A stretch of DNA of 64,000 bases from Vicinamibacteria bacterium (GTDB lineage Bacteria > Acidobacteriota > Vicinamibacteria > Fen-336 > JAGNNV01), in NCBI GenBank assembly GCA_019694155.1, contig JAIBCN010000021.1:1-64000 (forward strand). The letters are read 5' to 3'. Made by a program: the position numbers and the translations under genes. The notes under the pieces were generated by a model. That model was not told where the DNA came from. It saw nothing but the letters and a program-made list of their open reading frames with translations, and did no database searches. Below, piece after piece: positions 45,101 to 52,839 of the stretch (position 1 is the stretch's first letter; every line of letters begins with the position of its first letter).

Positions 45101-46884
45101 TGCGCGCGTACGCCGCCATGGCCGAGGATCTCGATCTCGGCGCTCCGCTATCTCTCCTCGACCCCGCCGTTCCCATTCAGCCCGCCCTGCTCGCGTCGAT
45201 ATACGACACTCAAGGAGCGGAGGCGGGGCGACGGTTCAAGACCGAGGACGTGGTCGGCTTCCGCGCCGCTCTCTCCGCGCGATGGAGCGAGAAGGCGGCC
45301 GCATTGAAGGCGCCGGAGCTTCGCGTGTGGCTCTCCGATCTTTGGGCGAACGAATCCATCGGGCTCCCGCTGCGCGGCCTGAGCCGGCTTGGAGACTTCT
45401 GGCCGGTGGCGTCGTCGTGGGCGGAAAGCGTTCCCGTGAACGACCGGCTCAAGGCCATCGCCGCCATTGACGCGCTTCCGAACACCGCGCTGCTCGACGC
45501 TCTCCCCGAGACGGTCGGGGACGCCTGGGCCCGCCGCTTCCTCATGATCCGAGTGCGGCTCGCGCGCAGTGAGGACGATCTCGCGGTCACGCTGTTCCGG
45601 AACGCCCTCGCTTCGCTCCAGACTCCGCAGTCGCTCGTCTTCCAGCCCATCGCGGTGGCCACGGCCGAGGCCGAATCCGGCGAATCGGAGGGCGATGTTG
45701 CGAACGTGCGGACGGGCTACGGGGAAGGCGAGGGCGGTGAAACGGAGGAGGCGAACCCCCGGGTCAAGACCTTCAAGGCCTTGCGCGCGCCGTTCGCCCT
45801 CGCCCGGAAGAGCGCTCTCGTTCAATCGGAATCCGCGGCCTGGCTCGATCAGCAGATCGAAGACTCTCCCGAATCGCTCGACTACTGGGGCGTGAGGCTC
45901 GAGGTCGCCCCGGCCGCAGAACGGGCCGACGTCGTGGAGAAACTCTCCCGCGCCTATCGCCGCGGCGACATCGCGACCTATCGCCATGGCGAGATCGCGG
46001 CCCTGCTCGTCAAGAACGCGAAGGAACTCGCCGCCCCCTGGGTTCAGCACACGGCGCCTTCGTGGGATTCATTCCCCGTGGTCGAGCGTCACGCGGGCTG
46101 GCTCGCCGACACCGGCGCGACCCGCGAGGCCGCTTCCTACCTCGTGGAGGCTCGTGGCAAGGCGCTCTTCGAGAGGGCCGAGGAGATTCGCGCCTTCGAC
46201 AAGTGGCGTCGATGGATCGATGCGGGCGCTTCCGGTCCGGAGACCTGGAAGCAGGCGCTACGGTTCTGGCGCGAGAACCCCGAGGCCATTGCCGAGCCGC
46301 TTCAGGCCCGACTGAAGGATCACACCTTCGACGTCCTTTCCGCGCGCGCCGCCCTGCGGCGGCCCACCGCGGTCTCGCCCCAGCTCGCGTTCCTCGCCAC
46401 CCGCGCGCTGCGCGACGTCGATGACCTCGGCTTCATCGAGGTGTCGAACGACGAGGCCTTCCTCCGCCTGCGCGCGGCCCGGTCGCTTCTCGCGAAGCCC
46501 CGCGCGGCCCGGACCATGGCGGGGTATCTCTCCGCGGACTCGGTGGCCCTGGACCTCACACGTCGTCATTTCAAGGCTGCCGATGTCGATTCGGCCCTCG
46601 CCGATCTCGCGCGGATCGCCGCCGCCCTGGGCGATCGCAACGAGCTTGGTCGATCGCTCGATGTCCTGACCGACCGGAAGTGGGCCGGCGCCAGGGCTCT
46701 GCGCGCCGAGCTTGCGGCGGCACTCGTCGAGCCCCCCATGGTCTCGCACCGCGTGGTCTCGGGCCGCTCTCTTCTCTATCGGCCGCGCGATCTCAACTTC
46801 GGGCTCGTGTCGCAGATCGTCCAGGCCGACCTTTCTCGGCGCGCGCAGAGTCCCGCGCCGTCCGCGACTTCGGGGGCACGATGA
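39124..46884 (+). CDS. Giant 2,586-residue helical-repeat (TPR-like) periplasmic protein
   Basis: One uninterrupted frame of 2,587 codons. A hydrophobic signal or anchor (about 12-28) is followed by hundreds of amphipathic helix pairs of TPR/SEL type, for example AEVLPALDAALDSNPRRGRL, PEIALNIWKGLLARDPRQEE, ARASWDGLIAKYPWSLGVIE and AVAVERAAVDAFEKTGPSEE. An acidic Gly/Glu linker (about 2184-2213) separates a C-terminal part of about 370 residues. Cys is nearly absent (I count three). No catalytic motif and no alpha-2-macroglobulin thioester was seen. Such solenoids are scaffolds. The GTG start overlaps the preceding TGA (GTGA), and the stop overlaps the next ATG (ATGA). It is unusually large and sits centrally in the operon. 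Confidence 0.82.
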   Translation: MTPRVRPFARIGALSLAGAVFLAASPRPVIPWEDLTEVDWLYELATRFSLVDSHRVHYKTPTAELATLLEARPEPEALRHLAQAQMDLGQREKALATIEKWAAAWASANADAAGAGWDEAARWAWSYGAHAQAFVFADKAIPLLKGEAQRAVANQRVEWAELQPALRDKREMQRAALELNSTDWATAYTWVDSDISSEHLLEADKGLANLPKNTPEEPALVLRARLRVAQLRAAEVLPALDAALDSNPRRGRLFASVYVRAIDQGAKSRPDEWRQSLDSRFEAPTLARLFTYFKGQERGDACLALLQQIDRRYQKSLDRAGWSLLSSLYSEIDAVPEAFRARLAAATFADAKAAEGDLVELTRLSLRAGGRPLAWGNYADADYAWVARMDPTPGFWTGGLSLLLTGQDWSEALRRLEAESIPERTFGAARALLAELVKRNPAHPDIPGLKVDIMQRHVDRGEGREALALLKEIEAAPDAGARQRAQALGILALRQTKGALAEETRLYKAQLRFLAVDGSSPVVADHESEPTRRFQTGDFGEAGASVNDTVESRQQRYKPLLDEAISRLEERDKTHRSSIALILAEMDRLPGAEGLWLQLASRLDAWNLDDELAPRYEAALSRFDDPSWWNRLARLLTRQKRQVELRSLAEKIAATFRGAALFERSSDNNVRLEIPEQPKVGVRTRLVPWGDWVALKALERFPHSPVVLHAAEGRLVTSSAWARRSVRATDPKQPAVVEDTLLAERRWAIFAADAGVREQYFASLMKTNALEAKLQALDRAASRTPVDDLVLLEGYTRLSLFEKAADAASRLSAVYPGDESVARQALQIHRSLAGLDLSHEAPAKAVVDRAVPALVDPNPFITELGELYEETGRPEIALNIWKGLLARDPRQEERIKEAATLLWDYGHIREALDVIETGRKELNRPRMLAFEAGVLREGVKDVDGAIREYLDAVRPDADTDACYCSGFENDQRSLRRLAQWMGRDRVLKRVLGTVESLKPGNEADEKTLLALWPLGSIYAPTPGLDWDADDWIDAMDQPNDPVGREEREAKRLAARGSENAGIARVALALVNRAVLMTPAATNGKFLSALESAAAAYRASAFADAQARDRFFTGIVARQAELAPTVEERLRLEIDLAQRLASSGRVAEANALWNTLGARVEALPDSASKLKALVSRAAFIERNSGYEPARASWDGLIAKYPWSLGVIEDRAFFLRRNGRAEEARQAIEDASNRAAEGHLVPLLTRLVSESLGEKDLPRASRALDRLLKTATLTDDQRLGAVSLQARLRFQQDPGFGAVAFAIAEAPKFKPELRAQVFAEVARAAFVEKVYATSVSAWIEALNRSTQRDWLKEAARAARKTGKPEVLVSFFEKQQQRSPRDVRWAVAARELRVATDNLPGGIEMARTAAQVRPERQVLWDEAVELMERDYRFLEAADFLEGWNVQRPDDPSVAGKRSELYIRAGDLKKAVAVERAAVDAFEKTGPSEEDLSNRAADAARRLWRQGQPQLAWRFLAPQGTPEEIEASGLSVEEEFQLALLNNAYVPLLELDVDDAERLISAAGVLGQYGRIENREQVLSWLLAKIFPAARADDAFLNKWWSFIENARLEAPLRFKLAQRFAAQVAGPWTRDTPADLLDGAAESVVASVPTAKEGETQRKVRTPDFDALWTAHLVRFDQAEDLAKFLAPRLTALIEAARGNAVITSDSKREPWTLWLDSAPAIQTFARGLRTQPELIASLSAVFENRRLWDRFWAIGARGWEASHLLSELRPTARVTWLSFWERPVLNAANLEDPVLVGRRNTINETSLSLGEFLADAEPKASPARTAFAERLLGPSILGEILGDDPKFTWPMFKPRTNVQGDIIETGDDRVAGRGIDTLRFPGALWGERPGVAWFALQAYSRYRAQDPSAIDVPAEWPEAGGETERALLTARLALALKGPAEALARVERMGLRTNDADLFRFRLGLLVEAGRRPEAVEALKRRINTDQKKLSEDGLRAYAAMAEDLDLGAPLSLLDPAVPIQPALLASIYDTQGAEAGRRFKTEDVVGFRAALSARWSEKAAALKAPELRVWLSDLWANESIGLPLRGLSRLGDFWPVASSWAESVPVNDRLKAIAAIDALPNTALLDALPETVGDAWARRFLMIRVRLARSEDDLAVTLFRNALASLQTPQSLVFQPIAVATAEAESGESEGDVANVRTGYGEGEGGETEEANPRVKTFKALRAPFALARKSALVQSESAAWLDQQIEDSPESLDYWGVRLEVAPAAERADVVEKLSRAYRRGDIATYRHGEIAALLVKNAKELAAPWVQHTAPSWDSFPVVERHAGWLADTGATREAASYLVEARGKALFERAEEIRAFDKWRRWIDAGASGPETWKQALRFWRENPEAIAEPLQARLKDHTFDVLSARAALRRPTAVSPQLAFLATRALRDVDDLGFIEVSNDEAFLRLRAARSLLAKPRAARTMAGYLSADSVALDLTRRHFKAADVDSALADLARIAAALGDRNELGRSLDVLTDRKWAGARALRAELAAALVEPPMVSHRVVSGRSLLYRPRDLNFGLVSQIVQADLSRRAQSPAPSATSGAR

Positions 46885-48518
46885 TGAAACCGATCCGCCT
46901 CCTTCACCTGCCTCTGAGCCTGTTGGCCGCGTTCTCGCTGACGCCCGCCTGGGCCCAGGAGGCGCCGGCTCCCACAGCCCCCGCCACGGCCGGTCTGCCT
47001 CTTCCCGCCGCGATGATCCGGCTCGCCATTCCGGACGTGCGCGCCTTCGATACGGCCCTCGGGGGCGGATTCAGGAAAGCGCTCTACGGCACGCTTCCTG
47101 AAGACGATGGCGTGGCGCGCGGCTTCGCGCAGAGCCAGGTGGGGGCCAAGCTCCACGATCAGTGGACGCGTTTCCGCGGCGATGCTGCTCTCTCCTTCCA
47201 GACCCTCGTTGAACTGCAGGCTTCTTCCGCGGCCCTGGCCGTTCTCAATATAGGCCACATGGAGATGGTCCTTGTTCTCGAGACGCCGCTCGCCGCCCTT
47301 CCCGACATTTTCGAAGCGGGGACGTCGCGGATCGAATCGGGAAGGACCTATCACCTCGTCCGCACCGGGGCCGCCGATGAAGGAGCTTCCGGGGAAACGC
47401 GGATGGGCCTCGCCTGGTCGATGGATCGAGGTCTGCTCGTGATCACCACGTCGGAGCGCGCGATGAAGCTCGCCCTTGCGGCGGTGGCGAGGGGGGAGCG
47501 CTTCACGCCGAAGCTTGCGGGCCTCGCGGGTCTTGAACTCGATCTCGACGCTCTTCGCGACGATCTCTACTTCAAACGCGACTTCCTGTTCGGGTCCCTG
47601 CCCGGCGCCTCCGACTCGCGCGGGAAGATGAGCGCGGCTTTGCGTCTCGAATCGGGCCGTCTCGTCGAAGTGCGCGAAGGCGCCACCTCCGCGACCGGGC
47701 AGCGGGGCGCTCTCTTCGAAGCGAAGGACGCGGTCGCGAGCGGCTGGATCGGCGACGCCTCGAACCTTCTCACCGAGCTGCGCCGCGGGGTTCTCGAGCC
47801 TGTTCCGAACCCCGTCGCGCGCCCTCAACTTTCGATCGCGCCGCTTCCCGCCGCCAGGGCCGCGAGCGCTGAGGATCGGTACGCGATCAGCGTCGAGGTT
47901 CCTGCCACCTCCCAGGGCGGTTCGTCCAGCGAGGCGGCGGAGGTCGAGGCCTGGAGCGCGCTGCTCTCCGCGCAGCCCGTGGCCGGCTTCGGCTATCTCG
48001 TGACGCCGTCGAGGGCCAGGCTTCTCGCCGTTCCCTGGCCGAAGGAAAAGGACGCGGATCTTTCCGCTCTGCTGGAGGCCACCCTCACCCGAAGGGGCGC
48101 GCGCCTCGTGCCGGCTTCGGCGACCGGCGACTCGCGGCAGTACGTGCTCGGCCCCGGACTGCCGGTCCTGGCGTACCGGCGCATGGGTGACTTCGTCTGG
48201 CTGGCGCCTTCGGCGGCCGACCTTCGCTCCGCGCCCGCGATCGCCTGGAGCAACGAAGTAACCCGCTTCTCGAAGCTGAACCTCCAGGCCGCGCGAGACG
48301 AGGGCCGACGCTGGGCCCGCATCGAAGGGCCCCGTTCGTCGGAGAACGTGCGCCCGCTCGCGGACCGTGTCCTCGGCCTGCTGGGCTGGATGCCCGCGGT
48401 TCGCACGCTCGAAGTCGAGCGGCGCGTCACGGGCACGAGCTTCAGGGAGCGTGTGGTGTTCGGTGTGGCTCCTCCCGCCGCGCCGCCGGCCGCGTCTCCG
48501 ACTCCCGCGACGAAGTAG
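46881..48518 (+). CDS. Secreted protein of unknown function, fourth gene of envelope operon
   Basis: A 545-residue exported protein with a signal peptide (about 2-23, ending AWAQ) and a Pro/Ala linker. The body contains repeated alpha/beta units such as AALPDIFEAGTSRIESGRTY and GLLVITTSERAMKLALAAVA, loosely like DUF3352-type or DUF2138-type secreted proteins, but I cannot confirm either. No catalytic residues stand out. A Pro/Ala tail closes it. The ATG overlaps the stop of the giant protein by ATGA and the next gene follows after 9 bases, so it must be made together with them. Confidence 0.65.
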   Translation: MMKPIRLLHLPLSLLAAFSLTPAWAQEAPAPTAPATAGLPLPAAMIRLAIPDVRAFDTALGGGFRKALYGTLPEDDGVARGFAQSQVGAKLHDQWTRFRGDAALSFQTLVELQASSAALAVLNIGHMEMVLVLETPLAALPDIFEAGTSRIESGRTYHLVRTGAADEGASGETRMGLAWSMDRGLLVITTSERAMKLALAAVARGERFTPKLAGLAGLELDLDALRDDLYFKRDFLFGSLPGASDSRGKMSAALRLESGRLVEVREGATSATGQRGALFEAKDAVASGWIGDASNLLTELRRGVLEPVPNPVARPQLSIAPLPAARAASAEDRYAISVEVPATSQGGSSSEAAEVEAWSALLSAQPVAGFGYLVTPSRARLLAVPWPKEKDADLSALLEATLTRRGARLVPASATGDSRQYVLGPGLPVLAYRRMGDFVWLAPSAADLRSAPAIAWSNEVTRFSKLNLQAARDEGRRWARIEGPRSSENVRPLADRVLGLLGWMPAVRTLEVERRVTGTSFRERVVFGVAPPAAPPAASPTPATK

Positions 48519-48527
48519 GCCTCGTCC

Positions 48528-50324
48528 ATGCGGACGCCTCCGGCCGCCGCGTTCGCTTTCCTTCTGAGCGCCGTTGCGCCCGTGTCCGCGGATGATTTCG
48601 ACGCCTGGATCCTGAGTCGCGGCCAGGTCCAGACCCTCGGACATCCCGGGGAGGAGCCGCTCCCCGTCGGCTCCCTGCAGAAGCCCTTCATCGCGCGGGC
48701 CTGGGCGCGCTCGCACCCGGCCGGCGCCATGCCGCGATTCACGTGCACCAGGAATTCGGGCTGCTGGCGTCCGTCGGGTCACGGGACGCTCGACCTGCGG
48801 GGAGCCATTCGCGAATCGTGCAACACCTACTTCCGCCTGCTCGCACGCGACACGCCGCCGGAGGCGATCCGCGCCTCGTTCGAAGGGGCGGGCTTCGCGT
48901 GGGCGGGGGAGATGAGCAACGCCGAGGCCATCGGCATCAAGGGCCCGGCCGGAGTGCGGGTGGCCCCCGAGCGCCTCATCGAAAGCTACGTGGACCTCGT
49001 GCGCACTCCGTGGACGGCGCGCGAGGATGTGCGGCGCGAGATGCTCGCGGGCCTCAAGGACGCGGCCGAGGATGGCACCGCCGCGGGGCTGCGACTGTGG
49101 GGCTTCATGGCGAAGACCGGCACCGTCCCCGCGCTCGATGGCGCGGCGCTCAAGACGTCGGGCTTCGCGATGATTCTCGACGACCAGGGCTTCGCGTTCC
49201 TCGGTCTTCTGCGTCGAGGCACGGGACGCGAAGCGGCCATTCGTGCGGGAGCGGAGATCGCCAGACTTCGACCGGGGTCCATCGTGCGCGCGCCCGCGAC
49301 CTCTCCAGCACAATCAAAGCCAAGGCCGCTCGCGAGGAAACGCGCCCTCGAGGATCCGGTCCGGGTGGAGATGCTCGACGAGCTTCGGCTCACTGGCTTC
49401 CGACTGAAGAATCTCGGTTCGAGCCCGGTGGATTCATCGCACGGCTACGTAGGGCCGGGCGCCGCGGTCGAAGCCGGGCCCGGCGACCTCTTCTCCGAAG
49501 GCGATTGGGAGATCCGGGCGGTGAAGCCGGCGTTCGAGAGGCGCGTCCACGCCTCTCTCGAAGTCGAAAGGCGCGAGGGCCCCCGCCGCCTCATCGCGAC
49601 CATGACCGCCCGCGACTACGCGAACGGAATCCTGAAGGCAGAGCTTGGAACCGCGCCCGGCCCACTCCGCGTGCAACTGGCTGCCGCGGTTCTCCGCTTC
49701 GCGGCGCGAGGACCGCGACACCCCAATGCGGACGCATGCGATTCGACTCACTGCGCCTGGTTCGTAGGCGAGGGTCCCGTGCCGCGCTGGCTGAGACCGG
49801 ACGCCGCTCGCAACGAGACCGACGTGGCGCCGGACCTCACCGACGAGGAGTGGGTGCGGGCGGTGGGCGAGGCGCGCGCCGAACCGAGAGGTCCGGACTC
49901 GTGGACGGCCGATTGCGGCGGAGAACCGCTGTCGCCGCACTTCATCTGGGGCGGGGGCGATCGCCGCGTCGTCGCGTGCCCGCGCCATCCGAAAGGCAGC
50001 GGTCGAGTGTGGCGTCGTGAATGGCCGGAGGCCGAGCTCATCGCCGTCTTCGGCTCGAAGCCACAGGCGATCGACGTCACGACCATCGACGGACAGTGGA
50101 TGCTGAGGATGAAACTCGCGCCGCGCTCGGCCGGCGGCCTTTCGACAACGATCGCCCTCCCCTACGACGAAGCCCATCGCCGCCTTGCTCAGAGGTTGGG
50201 ATGGGACGCCATGCCCGCGCCGGCCGCGCGCGTGTCGCGGAACGCCGGGGGATTCGTCGCCGAGGGCGTCGGCTTCGGCCATCGCGCCGGCCTGTGCCTC
50301 GGATCACCGGCAACCGCGCGATAG
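48528..50324 (+). CDS. Fusion of penicillin-binding-like transpeptidase domain and SpoIID-like domain
   Basis: A 598-residue exported protein. After a signal peptide (about 1-22) the N-terminal domain has the three serine-transpeptidase motifs in order: S49-L-Q-K52, S97-C-N99 and K196-T-G-T. From about residue 340 it resembles SpoIID/LytB: DYANGILKAELG with catalytic-type E372, DACDSTHCAWFVG (C404, H408, C409), ADCGGEPLSP and the closing GVGFGHRAGLCL. SpoIID cleaves denuded peptidoglycan glycan strands. The pairing suggests one protein acting on both peptides and glycans of the cell wall. The Cys-rich N-terminal half also recalls, from memory only, DUF2300 proteins of bacterial alpha-2-macroglobulin operons. 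It is last of the five-gene run. Confidence 0.75.
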   Translation: MRTPPAAAFAFLLSAVAPVSADDFDAWILSRGQVQTLGHPGEEPLPVGSLQKPFIARAWARSHPAGAMPRFTCTRNSGCWRPSGHGTLDLRGAIRESCNTYFRLLARDTPPEAIRASFEGAGFAWAGEMSNAEAIGIKGPAGVRVAPERLIESYVDLVRTPWTAREDVRREMLAGLKDAAEDGTAAGLRLWGFMAKTGTVPALDGAALKTSGFAMILDDQGFAFLGLLRRGTGREAAIRAGAEIARLRPGSIVRAPATSPAQSKPRPLARKRALEDPVRVEMLDELRLTGFRLKNLGSSPVDSSHGYVGPGAAVEAGPGDLFSEGDWEIRAVKPAFERRVHASLEVERREGPRRLIATMTARDYANGILKAELGTAPGPLRVQLAAAVLRFAARGPRHPNADACDSTHCAWFVGEGPVPRWLRPDAARNETDVAPDLTDEEWVRAVGEARAEPRGPDSWTADCGGEPLSPHFIWGGGDRRVVACPRHPKGSGRVWRREWPEAELIAVFGSKPQAIDVTTIDGQWMLRMKLAPRSAGGLSTTIALPYDEAHRRLAQRLGWDAMPAPAARVSRNAGGFVAEGVGFGHRAGLCLGSPATAR

Positions 50325-50332
50325 GATCCCGA

Positions 50333-50740
50333 ATGAACTTTCTACAAATCACGCCGTTCATGCACGTCGACGACCTCGATCGCGCGGTCGCTTTCTTCAC
50401 CGAGGTGCTCGGGTTCAGGACTCTGGTGCGGTACGCCGACTACGCCTACGTCCATCGCGAGACCGCCGGTATCCGCCTGTTGCAGAACCACGGGAACGAC
50501 GGAGCCCCGCCTGGAAACCGCCGGTTCGCCTACTACGTTGACGTCCGGGACGTCGACGCACTCTACGCCGAGCTGAAACCGAAGCTGGACACGCTCCCGA
50601 CCGAGGACGTTCACGGGCCGGCCGATAAACCCTACGGGCAGCGTGAACTCCTCGTCCTCGCGCCGGACGGAAACCTCATCGCCTTCGGCCACGCCATTGA
50701 TCCCGCCGATTCCGTCGAGCACATCCGGCCCGCATCCTGA
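50333..50740 (+). CDS. VOC-family (glyoxalase/bleomycin-resistance-like) protein
   Basis: A 135-residue single-module vicinal-oxygen-chelate protein. It starts LQITPFMHVDDLDRAVAFFT, followed by LGFRTLVRYADYAYV and RELLVLAPDGNLIAFG, the standard beta-alpha-beta-beta-beta repeats. Two such modules form an active unit, so a homodimer is expected. Members bind drugs or act as lyases, isomerases or dioxygenases; no specific role is deducible. The ATG at 50333 has AGGA six bases upstream, a good ribosome site that overlaps the stop of the preceding gene region, so it may be read with the envelope operon although it shows no functional link. Confidence 0.85.
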   Translation: MNFLQITPFMHVDDLDRAVAFFTEVLGFRTLVRYADYAYVHRETAGIRLLQNHGNDGAPPGNRRFAYYVDVRDVDALYAELKPKLDTLPTEDVHGPADKPYGQRELLVLAPDGNLIAFGHAIDPADSVEHIRPAS

Positions 50741-51005
50741 CCGCCTTCGTGGGAGCGTCGGTGCAGTTGCGCGATGGGACGAGCGTGCCGCCGGACCGCT
50801 CTGAAGACGGGCGAGTCCGCGTGCGGCGCGGACGGCCAGGAGGCGCCACTCAAACCGCTGCGTCGAGTCGTGAAGGGAAGCGCGCCGTGGCTTGTCGCGG
50901 GCGAGCGCGCGTCGCCTGAGAGGCCTCTCTCCGGCCTTCAAAGCACGAAGCCCGGCATCATGAGCGGACACGAGATCGGTCGCAGGTCCCGGCGATGCCT
51001 CGCGG

Positions 51006-51011
51006 TAGGAT
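51006..51011 (+). promoter_or_regulatory. -10-like hexamer upstream of MutS-like gene
   Basis: TAGGAT ends ten bases before GTG 51022. It lies downstream of the alternative ATG at 50995 and therefore favours the GTG start. Confidence 0.4.
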
Positions 51012-51021
51012 CCCACGCGGA

Positions 51022-52806
51022 GTGACGCAGGAACCGCAGGCTGCCTACGAGATCCGCGTCGAAGCGCGCCGCGCGGAGCTTCGGCGCCTCGAAGAGCGCG
51101 ATCGCCGACTGTCGCTCGCTCGTGCCATTGTCGCGTCGCTGGCCCTGATCGCGCTGATCGTCACCGCGTCTCGTCCGATCGCGGTCGTGGGCCTTGGCCT
51201 CGCCGCGCTCGTCTTCGTCGTCCTCGTGATCATCCACGAGAAGCTGGCCCGGCGCCTTTCCCGGGCCCGTCGTCGGGTGGCCTTCTACGACACGGCGCTC
51301 GCGCGCACCCGGGGCGAATGGATCGGAAAAGGCGAACCCGGAACGGAGTTCCTGGATCCCGCGCATCCAAACGCCATCGACCTCGACCTCTTCGGACGCG
51401 GTTCGCTCTTCGAGCGCCTCTGCACCGCCCGCACCCACGCGGGCCAGGAACGACTCGCAAACTGGCTCCGGAATGGATCGTCCATCGCGGAACTGCGCGA
51501 GAGGCAGCGGGCGGTCGCCGAGCTCGCCCCGCGCGTCGAACTGCGCGAGGATCTCGCGGTGCTCGGCGCGGAGGCGCGCCGCGCCGTCGATTCGAGGCCG
51601 CTTCTTCAGTGGGCGAAGGTGGCGCCCATCGAGGTTCCTCAGGGCCTCCGCCTGGCCGCGATGACATCTTCCGTCGCGGTCGGGATAGCGCTTACCGGCT
51701 GGGCCCTCGGCTTCTGGGAGGCCGTGCCCTTTCAACTGGCCACGATCGCGATCATGGTCTGCACCTGGCAGGGGCGTTCGTTCAGCCATCGTGTTCTCGA
51801 CGGCATGGGCCGCCCTGTTCATGACCTGCAGACGCTCACCGAGATCTTCGATCGTCTGGAGACCGAGCGCTTCGAGGCGCCCCGCCTGACCGAGCTGCAC
51901 GCGGCCCTTTCCGCGGACGGTCATTCGCCCAAAGAGCCCATCGCCCGCCTGGGTCGCTGGCTCGAGATCCACGAATCGAAGGGAAACGTCTTCTTCGCGA
52001 TCCTGGCCTTCTTCTTGTGCTGGGATCTGCAGCTTGCGGCCGCGGTGGAGGGGTGGCGCCGCCGCTACGGGCGGAGCGTGGCGGTCTGGATCGGATCGCT
52101 CGGAGAGATCGAAGCCCTGATCAGCATCGGGACGTATGCGTTCGAAAACCCCGCGGACCCCAATCCCACGTTCGAGGAATCGGGACCCTGCTTCCATGCC
52201 GAGGGTGTCGCCCACCCGTTGTTGCCACGGAGCCGCGCGGTGCCCAACGACCTGACCCTCGATCGGGAAAGGCAGATGCTGGTGATCACCGGGTCCAACA
52301 TGTCGGGCAAGAGCACGCTTCTCCGCACGGTCGGGATCAACACCGTCCTCGCCCTGGCCGGCGCCCCCGTGCGCGCGTCCGCCCTTCGTCTCTCGCCCCT
52401 GGCGGTGGGCGCGTCGATCCGGATCCAGGATTCGCTGCAGGACGGCGAGTCGCGCTTCTACGCGGAGATCAAGCGCGTCCGTCAGATTCTCGACATCGCG
52501 AAGGGCGAGACGCCGCTGCTCTTCGTCCTCGACGAGATCTTCGACGGCACCAACTCCGCGGAAAGGCGCATCGGCGCGGAGGCCGTGGTGCGATCGCTTC
52601 TGGCGCGGAGCGCGATCGGGCTCGTGACCTCACACGACCTCGCCCTGGCCGAGATCGCGGTGAGCCTCGCCCCGCGCGCGCAAAACGTCCACTTCGAGGA
52701 CCATCTCGAAGGGGATCGCATGGCCTTCGACTACAAGATCAAGCCTGGCCCCGTGCAGCGCGGCAACGCTCTTGGCCTGATGCGGGCGGTGGGCCTGGAG
52801 GTGTAA
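51022..52806 (+). CDS. Membrane-anchored MutS-like ATPase
   Basis: A 594-residue protein combining membrane helices with a MutS-type ATPase. Two hydrophobic pairs lie at about 33-75 and 210-250; a MutS III-like helical core lies between and after them. The C-terminal ATPase has Walker A GSNMSGKST (G424-T432, K430), the MutS block IQDSLQDGESRFYAEIKRV, Walker B LLFVLDEIF (D504, E505), and VTSHDLALAE. The mismatch-recognition and connector domains of true MutS are absent, so mismatch repair is unlikely. Similar membrane MutS-like proteins are known but unexplained. The start is GTG 51022; ATG 50995 is the alternative. It is single-gene by context. Confidence 0.85.
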   Translation: MTQEPQAAYEIRVEARRAELRRLEERDRRLSLARAIVASLALIALIVTASRPIAVVGLGLAALVFVVLVIIHEKLARRLSRARRRVAFYDTALARTRGEWIGKGEPGTEFLDPAHPNAIDLDLFGRGSLFERLCTARTHAGQERLANWLRNGSSIAELRERQRAVAELAPRVELREDLAVLGAEARRAVDSRPLLQWAKVAPIEVPQGLRLAAMTSSVAVGIALTGWALGFWEAVPFQLATIAIMVCTWQGRSFSHRVLDGMGRPVHDLQTLTEIFDRLETERFEAPRLTELHAALSADGHSPKEPIARLGRWLEIHESKGNVFFAILAFFLCWDLQLAAAVEGWRRRYGRSVAVWIGSLGEIEALISIGTYAFENPADPNPTFEESGPCFHAEGVAHPLLPRSRAVPNDLTLDRERQMLVITGSNMSGKSTLLRTVGINTVLALAGAPVRASALRLSPLAVGASIRIQDSLQDGESRFYAEIKRVRQILDIAKGETPLLFVLDEIFDGTNSAERRIGAEAVVRSLLARSAIGLVTSHDLALAEIAVSLAPRAQNVHFEDHLEGDRMAFDYKIKPGPVQRGNALGLMRAVGLEV

Positions 52807-52839
52807 CGGGTACCAAGCGCTCTCGATCGCCCGGCTTGC

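Noticed and set aside
39124-46884. Alpha-2-macroglobulin identity of the giant protein
   Set aside because: No GCGEQ-type thioester and almost no Cys; the sequence is helical-repeat-like.
50741-51021. Possible small gene between the VOC and MutS-like genes
   Set aside because: The open frame at 50774-51025 has low-complexity Arg/Gly content, no ribosome site and overlaps the next start. A 12-base palindrome (50918-50929) is the only structure seen.
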